Assembly (NCBI GenBank): GCA_039030075.1
Contig: JBCCEW010000010.1
Span: 62,001-126,000 of the forward strand
Direction: 5' to 3'
Source of the DNA: Myxococcota bacterium
GTDB lineage: Bacteria > Myxococcota_A > UBA9160 > SMWR01
Length of the DNA: 64,000 nucleotides
Part shown: piece after piece, positions 42,695-52,081 of the stretch
How positions within the stretch are numbered: the first letter of the stretch is position 1
How the letters are laid out: each line of letters starts with the position of its first letter
Made by a program: the position numbers and the translations under genes
Notes under the pieces: generated by a model
Databases searched by the model: none
Told to the model about the DNA's origin: nothing
The model's input: the letters and a program-made list of their open reading frames with translations, nothing else

Positions 42695-42708
42695 ATACGG
42701 AAGCGTAT
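42695..42708. promoter_or_regulatory. probable TetR operator, proximal copy
   Basis: ATACGGAAGCGTAT: perfect 5-bp half-sites ATACG/CGTAT with a 4-bp spacer, 16 bp upstream of the TetR start codon. It matches the distal copy at 42739-42752 in inverted orientation. Confidence 0.7.
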
Positions 42709-42738
42709 TGACGAGACCAGCCGTCCCCGATAGCTTCC

Positions 42739-42752
42739 GTACGCTTTCGTAT
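42739..42752. promoter_or_regulatory. probable TetR operator, distal copy
   Basis: GTACGCTTTCGTAT: half-sites GTACG/CGTAT with a 4-bp spacer, one half-site base changed from the proximal copy. With its flank it matches the proximal copy's complement over about 15 bp with one mismatch. Centre-to-centre distance is 44 bp, close to four helical turns. It lies 27 bp upstream of the membrane-protein start. Confidence 0.68.
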
Positions 42753-42779
42753 GGACGCGCCCGCTGCCTGGAGCCTGTC

Positions 42780-43148
42780 ATGAACCCCCTGTACGGAGTC
42801 CTGGGCCTCGCGGCCCTCACCGCACTCGGACACTCCTACCTCTCCGAGACCCTCTTCCTGCGCCCGCTACGCGCTGCACCCTGCGCAACCGACCACGCGG
42901 GCCCGCCCGTTCCCCAGAAGCTCCTTTCTGCGATGTTTCATCTGCCTTCGCTCTTCTGGGTCGGCATCGCCAGCGCGATGCTCTTCCTCGACCCGAGCGC
43001 TGCCGGATATCGGGTCACACTCTGGATCTTCGCCGGGTTGTTCGCGGTATCCGCGCTCGGAAACTTCTGGGCCGTGGGTCGTGTCCACCCGGGCGGTCTG
43101 ATGCTCGCGAGCGCAAGCGCACTCACGGTGACCGCCAGCTACGCCTGA
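42780..43148 (+). CDS. small four-helix membrane protein under TetR control
   Basis: A 122-residue protein with about four hydrophobic helices (LYGVLGLAALTALGHSYL, LPSLFWVGIASAMLFL, VTLWIFAGLFAVSALGNFW, GLMLASASALTVTA) and a short polar loop with APCATDHAGPPVPQ. A His in the first helix (LGHSYL) and one in the second loop are notable. I do not recognise the family; some small four-helix proteins of this kind accompany TetR regulators and respond to membrane or solvent stress. It is divergent from the TetR gene and two operators precede it. No clear ribosome site is seen. Confidence 0.7.
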   Translation: MNPLYGVLGLAALTALGHSYLSETLFLRPLRAAPCATDHAGPPVPQKLLSAMFHLPSLFWVGIASAMLFLDPSAAGYRVTLWIFAGLFAVSALGNFWAVGRVHPGGLMLASASALTVTASYA

Positions 43149-43416
43149 GGCCCGACCGCAACGGCGGCGTTCCAGCGTCGGGAATCGCGCCCCGACGTTT
43201 CAGTTTGCACCTCAAGCGCCCTTCTCGACAGGACGTTAGGGCGGCGCTCGTTGGACCTGGAATGGCGCTCCGCGCACTCCGACAGCGGGCGACGTACGGC
43301 GAAACACCGCCGTGTGTCTGCGCACGAAGCGGTAGCGGAAGAGGTGGACGTGATGCGCGATGAACGGACGGCCCTGGCCGCTCGGTGGACCCTGCATGGA
43401 TGTGGAGACGCCGCCG

Positions 43417-46260
43417 ATGCGCGCGTTTGATCCGAGCCTGCGACCGACCGAGATCGACGCGGCCTACGCCCAGTTCCAGCGTGACCCGGGTGGCTGCACG
43501 CCCGCGTGGCGCGACTTCTTCGAGGCCCTCGCGCCCGAAGCCCGCGCCTGGCTCGACGATCGCCAGCACCGCCCCGTCTCGCCCCAGCAGGCTGCAACGG
43601 CGCCCAACGCCAGCGGGGAGGCCGGCGTCGTGGACGCGCTCGCCGCCCAGCAGCTGGTGCGCGCGTTCCGAGAGCGCGGCCACCTCGCGGCCGACCTCGA
43701 CCCGCTGAAGCTTTCGCCTCGGCAGGCCCTGCCCGAGCTCGCGCCGGAAACCCACGGCTTCGACGCCGCGCGGCTCGATCACCCGGTCTTCTTGAATGGC
43801 GCCCTCGGCCTCGAGAGCGCGTCGATCCGGGAGCTCACGACGCGTCTCCACGAGATCTACTGCGGCACGCTGGGCCTCGAGTTCATGCACCTGACCGAGC
43901 CCGAGCCGGTGGAATGGCTGCGCGAGCGCTTCGAGCTCGCGCGGCGCCAGCGCTGGAAGCCCGAAGCGAAGCGCGCCCTGCTCGAGATCCTGACCGCGGC
44001 CGAAGGGTTCGAGCACTTTCTCGACACGAAGTGGAAGGGCTCGAAACGCTTCGGCCTCGACGGCGGCGAGTCCACCATCCCCGCGCTCGAGCAGATTCTC
44101 TGGAAAGGCTCCGAGCTCGGCGTCGAAGAAGCCGTTTTGGGCATGGCCCACCGAGGCCGGCTCAACGTGCTCGCCAACGTCATGGGGAAGCCCCTCGAGG
44201 CGATCTTCGCGGAGTTCCGGGGTGCGGCCTCCCACCCGGACGACGTCGCCGGGTCGGGCGACGTGAAGTACCACCTGGGCACCTCGAGCGACCGCCAGCT
44301 CGACGGCCGCCCGCTCCACCTCTCGCTGGTCCCCAACCCGTCTCATCTCGAAGCGGTCGACCCGGTGGTCTGCGGCAAGGTGCGGGCCCGCCAGGAGCAG
44401 CTCGGCGACACGGACCGCACGCGCGTGCTGGGCATCCTGCTCCACGGCGACGCCGCCTTCGCCGGGCAGGGCCTCGTCTCGGAAGTGCTGCAGTGCTCGG
44501 AGCTCGACGGCTATCGCACCGGCGGCACGATCCACCTGATCATCAACAACCAGATCGGCTTCACCACCAACCCGGTGGCCGCGCGCTCGGGCCCATACTG
44601 CTCGGACGTCGCCAAGCAGGTGCAGGCGCCGATCTTCCACGTCAACGGCGACGATCCGGAAGCCGTGGTCGAAGCGGCCGAGCTCGCCCTCGCCTACCGC
44701 CAGACCTTCCAGCGTGACGTCGTCATCGACCTGTTCTGCTATCGCCGTCACGGCCACAACGAAGGCGACGAACCGGCCTTCACCCAGCCGCAGATGGTCA
44801 AGGCCATCCGGGCCCATGCCACCACGCGCGAGCGCTACGCCCAGCGACTCGACGAAGAAGGCGTCGTGGCGATGGCCGAAGCCGAGACCCTTCGTCAGCA
44901 GCACCGCGAGCTCTGCGTCGCCGCCTTCGAAGACTCGGAGAGCTACCAGCCGAAGCAGGCCGATTGGTTGGGTGCCCAGTGGTCCGGGCTCGAACCCGTG
45001 CAGGGCTTCGACGCGCGCCGGGGCAAGACCGGCGTGCCCCTCGAACGGCTCTCGCAGATCGGTCAGGGCCTGGTCACGGTGCCCACAGATCTCCACGTCC
45101 ACCGCAAGATCGAGCGCCACCTGAAGGCGCGCCGCGCGATGTTCGAGACGGGCGAAGGGATCGACTGGGCGACGGCCGAGGCGCTGGCGTTCGGCACGCT
45201 CCTCACCGAAGGGCACGGCGTGCGCCTGTCGGGCGAGGACGTGAACCGCGGCACCTTCTCCCACCGGCACGCCTCGTGGATCGACCAGGAAGACGAACGA
45301 CGCTACGTCCCGCTGGCGCACGTCCAGGAACAGCAGGGGCGCTGCCAGATCGTCAACAGCCCCCTGTCCGAGTTCGGCGTGCTCGGATTCGAGTACGGAT
45401 ATGCGATGGCCGAGCCGTCGGCGCTGGTCGTCTGGGAAGCTCAGTTCGGCGACTTCGCGAACGGCGCACAGGTCGTGATCGACCAGTTCCTCGCCGCGGG
45501 CGAATCGAAGTGGCTGCGGATGTCGGGCCTCGTGCTGCTCTTGCCCCACGGCTACGAGGGCCAGGGGCCGGAGCACTCGTCGGCCCGCCTCGAGCGCTTC
45601 CTGCAGCTCTGCGGCGAAGACAACCTCCAGGTCGTCAGCTGCACGACCCCGGCGAACTACTTCCACGTGCTCCGCCGTCAGCTGCACCGGGCATTCCGCA
45701 AGCCCCTGGTGGTGATGACGCCGAAGTCCTTGCTGCGGCACAAGCAGGTGGTGTCCCGTTTGGCCGACCTCGGCACGGACACCGAGTTCCACCGGGTGCT
45801 CCACTGCGATCGGTTGCCCTGCCCGCCCTCGGAGGCGCGTCAGGTCGTGCTCTGCACGGGCAAGGTCTACTACGACCTCGTGCAGGCGCGGCAGGAGGCG
45901 GGCATCGACGACGTCCACTTCCTCCGTGTGGAGCAGCTCTACCCCTTCCCCACCGACGCGCTGGCGAGCGAGCTGGCGCCCTACCGCCACTGCCACCTGG
46001 TCTGGTGTCAGGAAGAGCCCCGCAACATGGGCGCCTGGAGCACGGTCGGCGAAGTGATCGAGGAGATCGCGCGCGACATCGGCTTCGAGCGTCCCCAGGT
46101 TCGCTACGCCGGGCGCGAGAGCGCCGCCTCGCCCGCGACCGGTGTCCACGAACGCCACCTGGCCCAGCAGCGCGGGCTGATCGACGACGCGCTCACGGTG
46201 GGTCGCCCCGTCCTCGGACGCCTCGGCGCGCGCCGCGGTCGCACCCAGTCGTCGGCCTAG
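43417..46260 (+). CDS. sucA: 2-oxoglutarate dehydrogenase E1 component
   Basis: A thiamine-diphosphate enzyme of about 947 residues that decarboxylates 2-oxoglutarate and succinylates the lipoyl arm of SucB. The N-terminal docking region is [19 protein letters not shown] with AWRDFFEAL. The TPP domain has [72 protein letters not shown] and NGDDPEAVV with the metal-binding Asp/Asn. The transketolase-like domain has [20 protein letters not shown] and [20 protein letters not shown]. Start choices are ATGs at 43360, 43396 and 43417; only the last has a well spaced GGAG. It begins the sucA-sucB-lpdA operon; sucB starts 11 bp later. A divergent promoter region of about 270 bp lies upstream. Confidence 0.96.
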   Translation: MRAFDPSLRPTEIDAAYAQFQRDPGGCTPAWRDFFEALAPEARAWLDDRQHRPVSPQQAATAPNASGEAGVVDALAAQQLVRAFRERGHLAADLDPLKLSPRQALPELAPETHGFDAARLDHPVFLNGALGLESASIRELTTRLHEIYCGTLGLEFMHLTEPEPVEWLRERFELARRQRWKPEAKRALLEILTAAEGFEHFLDTKWKGSKRFGLDGGESTIPALEQILWKGSELGVEEAVLGMAHRGRLNVLANVMGKPLEAIFAEFRGAASHPDDVAGSGDVKYHLGTSSDRQLDGRPLHLSLVPNPSHLEAVDPVVCGKVRARQEQLGDTDRTRVLGILLHGDAAFAGQGLVSEVLQCSELDGYRTGGTIHLIINNQIGFTTNPVAARSGPYCSDVAKQVQAPIFHVNGDDPEAVVEAAELALAYRQTFQRDVVIDLFCYRRHGHNEGDEPAFTQPQMVKAIRAHATTRERYAQRLDEEGVVAMAEAETLRQQHRELCVAAFEDSESYQPKQADWLGAQWSGLEPVQGFDARRGKTGVPLERLSQIGQGLVTVPTDLHVHRKIERHLKARRAMFETGEGIDWATAEALAFGTLLTEGHGVRLSGEDVNRGTFSHRHASWIDQEDERRYVPLAHVQEQQGRCQIVNSPLSEFGVLGFEYGYAMAEPSALVVWEAQFGDFANGAQVVIDQFLAAGESKWLRMSGLVLLLPHGYEGQGPEHSSARLERFLQLCGEDNLQVVSCTTPANYFHVLRRQLHRAFRKPLVVMTPKSLLRHKQVVSRLADLGTDTEFHRVLHCDRLPCPPSEARQVVLCTGKVYYDLVQARQEAGIDDVHFLRVEQLYPFPTDALASELAPYRHCHLVWCQEEPRNMGAWSTVGEVIEEIARDIGFERPQVRYAGRESAASPATGVHERHLAQQRGLIDDALTVGRPVLGRLGARRGRTQSSA

Positions 46261-46271
46261 CAGGAGATCCC

Positions 46272-47546
46272 ATGATCGAAGTCACCGTTCCGGACCTCGG
46301 AGAATCGGTCACCGAAGCCACCGTGGCCCAGTGGTTGCGCGCCGTCGGTGAACCCGTCACGGCCGACGAGCCGCTCCTCGAGCTCGAGACCGACAAGGCG
46401 ACCCTCGAGGTCGTGGCACCGAAGGATGGCGTCCTGACCGAGATCCTGGTGCCCGAGGGCGAAGACGTAGAGGTCGGCGCCCTGCTGGCCCGCATCGACC
46501 CGACCGCGACGGCGTCGGCCGCGCCCCAGGAAACACCTCCCGCCCCCGCTCCCGCTCCCGTGCCCAGCGCCGCCGCGACCCCGGAGGCCTCCACCGCTCC
46601 CGCCGCGGGCGATCCCCAGATCTCGCTCCCCGACCTGCTCTCGTTCATGGGCAGCGGCGCGAACGAAGCGCTGGAGCGCTCGGGCCCGGCGGTGCGCAAG
46701 GCAGTGGCCGAGGCCGGGATCGACCCGGGCACGATCGTCGCGACCGGGCCCGACGGCCGCATTCGCCTCGAGGACGTCGCGGAAGCCCAGGTGCTGGCCT
46801 CCAGTCCGGCCGCGTCCGCGAGCGCGCCGGCCGCTGCGGCGGAAGTCCCGCGCGAAGAGCGCGTCAAGATGAGCCGCATGCGCCGCACGATCGCGACGCG
46901 GCTCAAGGAAGCCCAGAACACCGCCGCGATCCTCACCACCTTCAACGAGGTCGACATGACCCGGGTGATGGCGCTGCGCAAGCGCTATCGCGACGCCTTC
47001 GAGGAGAAGCACGGCGTGAAGCTCGGTTTCACGGGCTTCTTCGCCAAGGCCGTGGTCGCCGCGCTCCAGGAGATCCCGGCAGTCAACGCCGAAATCGAGG
47101 GCGAAGAGATCATCTACAAGCACCACTACGACCTGGGCATGGCGGTGAGCACGCCGACGGGCCTGGTGGTCCCGGTGATCCGCGATTGCGACCAGAAGAG
47201 CCTCGCCGAGATCGAAGACAGTCTGGGAGAGCTCGCGGGTGCTGCCCGCGACGGCAAGCTCAGCGCCGACCAGATGACCGGGGGCACCTTCAGCATCACC
47301 AACGGCGGTGTCTTCGGATCGCTGCTTTCGACCCCAATCCTCAACCGCCCTCAGAGCGCGATCCTCGGGCTGCACAAGATCCAGCCGCGCCCGGTGGCCG
47401 TCGACGGTGAGGTCGTGGTGCGCCCGATGATGTACCTCGCCCTCTCCTACGACCACCGCATCATCGATGGACGCGAGGCCGTGACCTTCCTGGTGAAGGT
47501 GAAGGAAGCCATCGAAGACCCGGAGCGGCTGCTCCTGGCGGTCTAG
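46272..47546 (+). CDS. sucB: dihydrolipoyllysine-residue succinyltransferase (E2 of 2-oxoglutarate dehydrogenase)
   Basis: A 424-residue E2 core protein with a CAGGAGA ribosome site. The lipoyl domain is at 1-76 with the modified lysine K42 in [12 protein letters not shown] long Ala/Pro linker (80-115) follows, then a peripheral-subunit-binding domain (about 130-165, [20 protein letters not shown]) and the catalytic domain (195-424) with [59 protein letters not shown] and the active-site [13 protein letters not shown]. It moves the succinyl group from E1 to CoA. It sits between sucA and lpdA in the usual order; the gap to lpdA is 92 bp. Confidence 0.96.
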   Translation: MIEVTVPDLGESVTEATVAQWLRAVGEPVTADEPLLELETDKATLEVVAPKDGVLTEILVPEGEDVEVGALLARIDPTATASAAPQETPPAPAPAPVPSAAATPEASTAPAAGDPQISLPDLLSFMGSGANEALERSGPAVRKAVAEAGIDPGTIVATGPDGRIRLEDVAEAQVLASSPAASASAPAAAAEVPREERVKMSRMRRTIATRLKEAQNTAAILTTFNEVDMTRVMALRKRYRDAFEEKHGVKLGFTGFFAKAVVAALQEIPAVNAEIEGEEIIYKHHYDLGMAVSTPTGLVVPVIRDCDQKSLAEIEDSLGELAGAARDGKLSADQMTGGTFSITNGGVFGSLLSTPILNRPQSAILGLHKIQPRPVAVDGEVVVRPMMYLALSYDHRIIDGREAVTFLVKVKEAIEDPERLLLAV

Positions 47547-47638
47547 GCCTTGGCATCGAACCCGACCGACCGGCTGGACCGATCGGCACCGAACCCGCAT
47601 CGCCTCCCGGCGCTGCTGCAGACGAGCGAGAGATCCTG

Positions 47639-49048
47639 ATGAGCGAGAAGTCCTACGACCTGATCGTGATCGGTGGCGGCCCCGCCGGGTACGTCGCCTC
47701 CATCCGCGCGGCCCAGCTCGGCATGCAGGTCGCCTGCGTCGACAAGCGTGCAACCCTGGGTGGCACCTGCCTGAACGTGGGCTGCATTCCCTCGAAGGCG
47801 CTGCTCCATTCTTCGGAACGCTTCGCCTTCGCCAAGGAGGAAGCCGCGGCCCATGGGATCGCGCTGCAAGGCGTCGAGCTCGACCTCGCGGCCATGATGG
47901 GTCGCAAGCAGAAGGTCGTGGACGATCTGACGAAGGGCATCGACTACCTACTCGACAAGAACAAGGTCGACCGCTTCCACGGCAGCGCGAGCATTCCTGC
48001 CGCGGGCAAGGTGCAGGTTTCGCTCGCCGATGGCGGCTCGGTCGAGCTGCCCACCCGAAACATCCTGATTGCCACGGGTTCGGAGCCGACGAGCCTCCCC
48101 GGCATCCAGATCGACGAGCGTCAGGTGGTGAGCTCCACCGGCGCGCTCGCCCTCGAGACCGTCCCCGAGCACCTGGTCGTCATCGGCGCCGGCGTGATCG
48201 GGCTCGAGCTGGGCTCGGTGTGGAGCCGGCTGGGCGCGCGGGTGACCGTCGTCGAATTTCTCGATCACATCCTGCCGGGCATGGACCGAGACGTTTCGAA
48301 GCAGGCCCAGAAGATCCTCGGCAAGCAGGGTCTCGACTTCCGCCTTTCCAGCAAGGTCACCGCACTCGTGACCGCCACTTCCGGCGTGGCCGTCCAGGTC
48401 GAGCCGAGCCAGGGCGGTGAGCCGGAGCAGCTCGATGCGGACGTCGTGCTCGTCGCGGTCGGCCGCCGGCCCTACACCGAAGGCCTGGGTCTCGAAGCAG
48501 TCGGCGTCACGCAGGACGAACGCGGCTTCCTCGCCGTGGATGGTGCGTTCCAGACGAGCGTCCCCGGGATCTACGCGGTCGGCGACTGCGTGCCGGGGCC
48601 CATGCTCGCCCACAAGGCCGAAGAGGACGCGATCGCCTGCGTCGAGACCCTCGCAGGTCAGGCCGGGCACGTGGACTACGACCGGGTCCCGGGCGTCGTC
48701 TACACGCACCCGGAGATCGCCGGCGTCGGCAAGACCGAGGACGCGCTCAAGGCCGAAGGCACGCCCTACCGCGCCGCGAAGTTCCCGTTCTCAGCGAACA
48801 GCCGGGCGAAGGCGACCGGTGAGACCGACGGCTTCGTCAAGGTGCTGGTCAGCGAGGAACACGCGCGCGTGCTCGGCATGCACATCATCGGCCCGGGAGC
48901 GGGTGACCTCCTCCAGGAGGCGGTCCTGGGCCTCGAGTACGGCGCCACCGCAGAGGACCTGGCGCGGACCTGTCATGCGCACCCCGGCATGGGGGAAGCG
49001 GTGAAAGAGGCGGCGCTCGCGGCGCTGGGCCGGGCGCTCCACATCTAG
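47639..49048 (+). CDS. lpdA: dihydrolipoyl dehydrogenase (E3)
   Basis: A 469-residue FAD/NAD flavoprotein that reoxidises the lipoyl group of SucB. The FAD-binding IVIGGGPAGYVASIRAAQ is at the N-terminus, and the redox-active disulfide is Cys44/Cys49 in GGTCLNVGCIPSKALL. The NAD site is VVIGAGVIGLELGSVWSRLG near 180, with IYAVGDCVPGPMLAHKAEEDA near 310 and the catalytic His in CHAHPGMGE near the C-terminus (the usual PTLSE is PGMGE here, a mild variation). It is the third gene of the sucAB-lpd operon and may also serve other 2-oxo-acid complexes. A GC-rich inverted repeat follows at 49063-49091 but has no U-tract. Confidence 0.96.
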   Translation: MSEKSYDLIVIGGGPAGYVASIRAAQLGMQVACVDKRATLGGTCLNVGCIPSKALLHSSERFAFAKEEAAAHGIALQGVELDLAAMMGRKQKVVDDLTKGIDYLLDKNKVDRFHGSASIPAAGKVQVSLADGGSVELPTRNILIATGSEPTSLPGIQIDERQVVSSTGALALETVPEHLVVIGAGVIGLELGSVWSRLGARVTVVEFLDHILPGMDRDVSKQAQKILGKQGLDFRLSSKVTALVTATSGVAVQVEPSQGGEPEQLDADVVLVAVGRRPYTEGLGLEAVGVTQDERGFLAVDGAFQTSVPGIYAVGDCVPGPMLAHKAEEDAIACVETLAGQAGHVDYDRVPGVVYTHPEIAGVGKTEDALKAEGTPYRAAKFPFSANSRAKATGETDGFVKVLVSEEHARVLGMHIIGPGAGDLLQEAVLGLEYGATAEDLARTCHAHPGMGEAVKEAALAALGRALHI

Positions 49049-49097
49049 GCGCGCCGAGGTGTGGCGGCGAGCGCTCGGTGCGCCCGCCGCCGATCCC

Positions 49098-50288
49098 TCA
49101 GTTACGGCACTGCTTCCGCACCGTATCGAACCATGGCCCGCCGGCCCCGGTACAGGTGCTCGTGTAGACCATCAGATGCGGATCGCAGCCCGTGCTGCAG
49201 GCGCAGCCCGAGCCGTCACAGTCGGTCTCCACGAACAGGTCCTGACCGTCGAGCGATTCGATCGCGGGCGGCTCGGCGCCCTGCTCCCACAAGAACGGGG
49301 CCTGGACGTTCTCCTGATTCTGGTTCAGGAGCGACGACAGCCGGTAGGCCGTGCCGCCGCTCCCTGCCTTCATCACGAAGGCGGTCTCCTTCGTGTCGAC
49401 CGACCCGGCGAAGTTGAAGAGCCCGGTAACATCCGTGCTGGGGCTCGCGGCCGCCAGCACGTTGATGATGCCCCCGTGCATCGTGAACGCCGGCTCGGCG
49501 TCGGTCGTGTTGAACACGCCCCACATGTGGTTGCTGCCCAAACCGCCAGTCGCGCGAACCCGAATGACCGTGCCGTACAGGTTCGCTTTGCCGCCCAGGT
49601 TCAGCACTCCGCCGAACAGGCTGGCGCTTCCGCCCGCCGCGGCCAGCTCGAGCTCACTGTCATAGACGAAGAGCTCGCCGCAAGCCGTGCGAACCGGAGC
49701 CACCAACGTCTCACTGCCGCTCGCGTGCAGCGTCCGGACCCTGGCCCAGTGCACGAAGTGCTGGCCGGTCTCCCCGGGCGTCGTGCACTCGTCGTCCCAC
49801 GCCAGCGTGGCCGGGTCGGCCCCGCCTTCCGCGCGCAGCTCGACGTTCGACCAAGAGCTGGAACCGGCCCCTCGCCAGCGGACCGCCCGGTCCTCGCCGT
49901 GGGCCCCGATGTCGATGAACGCCAGCTGATCGCAGTCGGTGACGTCGATCGCCACCGCGCCGTCGAAGGCCGAGATCTCCCGACCCGAGCCCCGCACCGT
50001 GACGTGGCTTCCCCCCGAGCAGGCGAAGGCCCCGAAGTCGGTTCCCGGGCCCACCATCACCAGCAGCGGGTTGCTGGCGCTGGGACTCGGCGTGCGGGTG
50101 TTCCAGACCCACCCGGTCGCCAGATCGAACAGAGCGGCAGCCGTCTCGAAGCAGTCATCGAGGACGACGCCGCCAACCGTGCAACTCTGGCGCAGGTGCA
50201 CCACGCTCGCATCGACCGCGGCGACCGCAGGTGCAGTCCAGCACAGCGCCAGACCGACCACCCAAAGGAGAGTGCGCATACGCTTCAT
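49098..50288 (-). CDS. exported protein of unknown family, possible right-handed beta-helix (tandem copy 1)
   Basis: A 396-residue protein with an AAGGAGAAAG site and a signal peptide (TLLWVVGLALCWTAPAVAA). The mature part has about ten Cys and many short beta strands with VTVRGSGREIS, FIDIGAHGEDRAVRW, GSSSWSNVELR and GKANLYGTVIRVRATGG, a rhythm like pectin-lyase-type beta-helices. It ends with LFVETDCDGSGCACSTGCDP, LMVYTSTC and GGPWFDTVRKQC. The same blocks occur in the same order in the gene at 50309, so they are tandem paralogues; the gap is 20 bp. There is no PEP-CTERM tail, lipobox or membrane helix. No domain is recognised. Confidence 0.72.
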   Translation of the reverse strand: MKRMRTLLWVVGLALCWTAPAVAAVDASVVHLRQSCTVGGVVLDDCFETAAALFDLATGWVWNTRTPSPSASNPLLVMVGPGTDFGAFACSGGSHVTVRGSGREISAFDGAVAIDVTDCDQLAFIDIGAHGEDRAVRWRGAGSSSWSNVELRAEGGADPATLAWDDECTTPGETGQHFVHWARVRTLHASGSETLVAPVRTACGELFVYDSELELAAAGGSASLFGGVLNLGGKANLYGTVIRVRATGGLGSNHMWGVFNTTDAEPAFTMHGGIINVLAAASPSTDVTGLFNFAGSVDTKETAFVMKAGSGGTAYRLSSLLNQNQENVQAPFLWEQGAEPPAIESLDGQDLFVETDCDGSGCACSTGCDPHLMVYTSTCTGAGGPWFDTVRKQCRN

Positions 50289-50308
50289 CGTCTTTCTCCT
50301 TTTGCGGG

Positions 50309-51619
50309 TTAGGGCAGCCGGCAGGCGGCGGTGACCGTGTTGAACCAGGGGCCACCTGCCGAGCAGTTCTCGGAGTAGACCATCAGGTGCGGCTCGTCCG
50401 CGGAGCCCCCACTGCAATCGCCCGTGCCGTCGCAGTCGGTCTCGACGTAGAGGTCGGCCCCCTGCTTCGAGATCACGGGCGGCGCGCTCGCGCCGGCTTG
50501 CCAGAGGAAGGGGGACTCGAACGTCGCGCCCCCTCGGAGCCGTTCCGCGGTGGCGGTGGGGTGCACGTTCAACACGAACGCAGTTCCCGGCGTATGCGCG
50601 AGCTGATTCGTACCGAGAGACACGATCCCGGCCACATCCAGCGGATCGCCTCCTTGCGGATCGACGTTCGCGTTCACGCTGATAATCGACCCGTGGCTGT
50701 GGAACACCCCGCCAGTTGCATTTCCGGAGAACTCGACCGCGCGGATCGGAGGCACGGAACTAGTGGAGTCGAAGTACCCCTTCACCGTCGCGCGAATCGC
50801 GGTCCCGAAGACGCGCACATCGCCTCCCACCGACCCGGATCCCAAACCGTTGAGATACAGCGTCGCGAAGTTGGCATCGATCGCTCCCGTCCCATAGTCG
50901 TCGTCCGGAACCTCGAGACTGATCTCGCCGCCGAAGAACCAGGACTCGGCGCACGCCGAGAATGCATAGAGCTGGCCGCCCTGGATGAGACCCACCCGAC
51001 GAATCCGCGACCCGTGAAAGTAGTGGACCGCGCGACCGTCACTGGTTCCGCACGACTCCACCCAAGCATTCGCCGCGGTCGGCGAGGCCAGGTCGTTGTC
51101 CTCGTGGCTCAAGATGTCGACGTTCGACCACGAAGAGCTTCCTCCCCGAATCCAGCGGGCGGCCTCGACGCCACCGTGAACTCCGATATCGATGAAAGAC
51201 AGGTTCACGCATCCGATACCTCGCACCCCCGGCCCCGTGAAGCCCGGCTCGCGCAGGATCGAGACTTCTCGCCCGCTCCCGCGAACCGTCACCCAGCCCC
51301 GGGTTCCTTCGGGCTCGGCGAAGCTGCCGCACTGAAACGCCTCGAAGGTCCCGGGCCCCACATCGATGATCAACGGGTTCGTGGCCGAAACGGGCGTTGA
51401 CTTCGTCCAGATCCAGCCGATCGGGGCGCTAGCGATTGGGAACTCCGACAGCGCAGTCATCGACTCGAAGCAATTCTCCATCGCTGGGTTCCCGCAGTCC
51501 TGGCGGAGATACACGACGGTGGCGTCCGGGTCGGGCGTCGGATCCGGAATGGCACTTCCGGGAGACGCGAGAAATACACTCATCCACAAGAACGAAACGA
51601 ACCGTTGCAGTCGAGACAT
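50309..51619 (-). CDS. exported protein of unknown family, possible right-handed beta-helix (tandem copy 2)
   Basis: A 436-residue paralogue of the gene at 49098. A signal peptide (FVSFLWMSVFLASPGSA) precedes PDATVVYLRQDC, which matches DASVVHLRQSC in the neighbour. Shared blocks include VTVRGSGREVS, FIDIGVHGGVEAARW, GSSSWSNVDI, LYVETDCDGTGDCSGG, PHLMVYSENCSAGGPWFNTV and a final Cys. The spacer regions differ in length, so duplication is not recent. It leads a two-gene minus-strand unit; CGAGG lies about seven bases before the ATG at 51619. Upstream, at 51661-51673, is a near-perfect palindrome that may be its operator. Function is unknown. Confidence 0.72.
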   Translation of the reverse strand: MSRLQRFVSFLWMSVFLASPGSAIPDPTPDPDATVVYLRQDCGNPAMENCFESMTALSEFPIASAPIGWIWTKSTPVSATNPLIIDVGPGTFEAFQCGSFAEPEGTRGWVTVRGSGREVSILREPGFTGPGVRGIGCVNLSFIDIGVHGGVEAARWIRGGSSSWSNVDILSHEDNDLASPTAANAWVESCGTSDGRAVHYFHGSRIRRVGLIQGGQLYAFSACAESWFFGGEISLEVPDDDYGTGAIDANFATLYLNGLGSGSVGGDVRVFGTAIRATVKGYFDSTSSVPPIRAVEFSGNATGGVFHSHGSIISVNANVDPQGGDPLDVAGIVSLGTNQLAHTPGTAFVLNVHPTATAERLRGGATFESPFLWQAGASAPPVISKQGADLYVETDCDGTGDCSGGSADEPHLMVYSENCSAGGPWFNTVTAACRLP

Positions 51620-51660
51620 GAGACACCTCGGTTGGTGAACGCAGCCATGCGCAACGCACT

Positions 51661-51673
51661 TGCGTGACACGCA
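51661..51673. promoter_or_regulatory. 13-bp palindrome upstream of the tandem exported-protein genes
   Basis: TGCGTGACACGCA: perfect 6-bp arms around a single A, 42 bp upstream of the start codon of the minus-strand gene at 51619. Position and symmetry suit a repressor site; the binding protein is unknown. Confidence 0.4.
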
Positions 51674-51816
51674 TCGCCGGTCTTATCACACCGATCCCCG
51701 TCCGAGTTCCACGAATCGGTGCCATGAAGATGGCTTCGCCAGAAGACACCATCGTTTCACCTGTTCCAGTGACGCTCGACACAATCCGACGCTGTTCATC
51801 GAAGTTTCCAAACGAG

Positions 51817-51832
51817 TGCAAGCCAACTTGCA
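51817..51832. promoter_or_regulatory. 16-bp palindrome in the divergent region
   Basis: TGCAAGCCAACTTGCA: perfect 6-bp arms TGCAAG/CTTGCA with a 4-bp spacer, in the AT-richer middle of the 51.6-52.1 kb gap. It could serve either divergent unit. No cognate regulator is seen. Confidence 0.35.
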
Positions 51833-52081
51833 TCGCCTGACGAAACAGGTTTCAACCCGAACGCGCACGAGAGAGCCTTGCTGCCGACACCCGCTCCGCG
51901 AACAAAGAGCGCGGACACGCGCGCATGGCCGCGACCGGGCGCTCGCTCGAAACGCACGGCCTGGAAACGCCGACCCTCTTGGCGGCGTCGGGTACGTGGA
52001 ATGCCGCACCCCTCGCGTGGGAACCGCGAAGTGGGCATTCCCCATCTCGCATCCCACATGGATTCGGCCGATGGGGATGTC

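Larger units (their letters stand above)
51620..52081. other. 462-bp divergent intergenic region with several palindromes
   Basis: No convincing gene lies here. It separates the tandem exported proteins (minus) from the malic enzyme (plus) and is AT-richer than its neighbours around 51770-51860. Three inverted repeats are visible: TGCGTG-A-CACGCA at 51661-51673, TGCAAG-CCAA-CTTGCA at 51817-51832, and GGAATGCC (51998-52005) with GGCATTCC (52034-52041). They are candidate regulator sites or mRNA hairpins. Confidence 0.6.

Noticed and set aside
43123-46158. Very long open frame of about 1000 codons antisense to sucA
   Set aside because: It mirrors the strong codon bias of sucA on the opposite strand, is rich in Arg/His/Glu without domain motifs, and sucA itself is certain.
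49063-49091. Inverted repeat GGCGGCG/CGCCGCC after lpdA as terminator
   Set aside because: It has a 15-base loop, extreme G+C and no U-tract; such arms are expected by chance in this composition.
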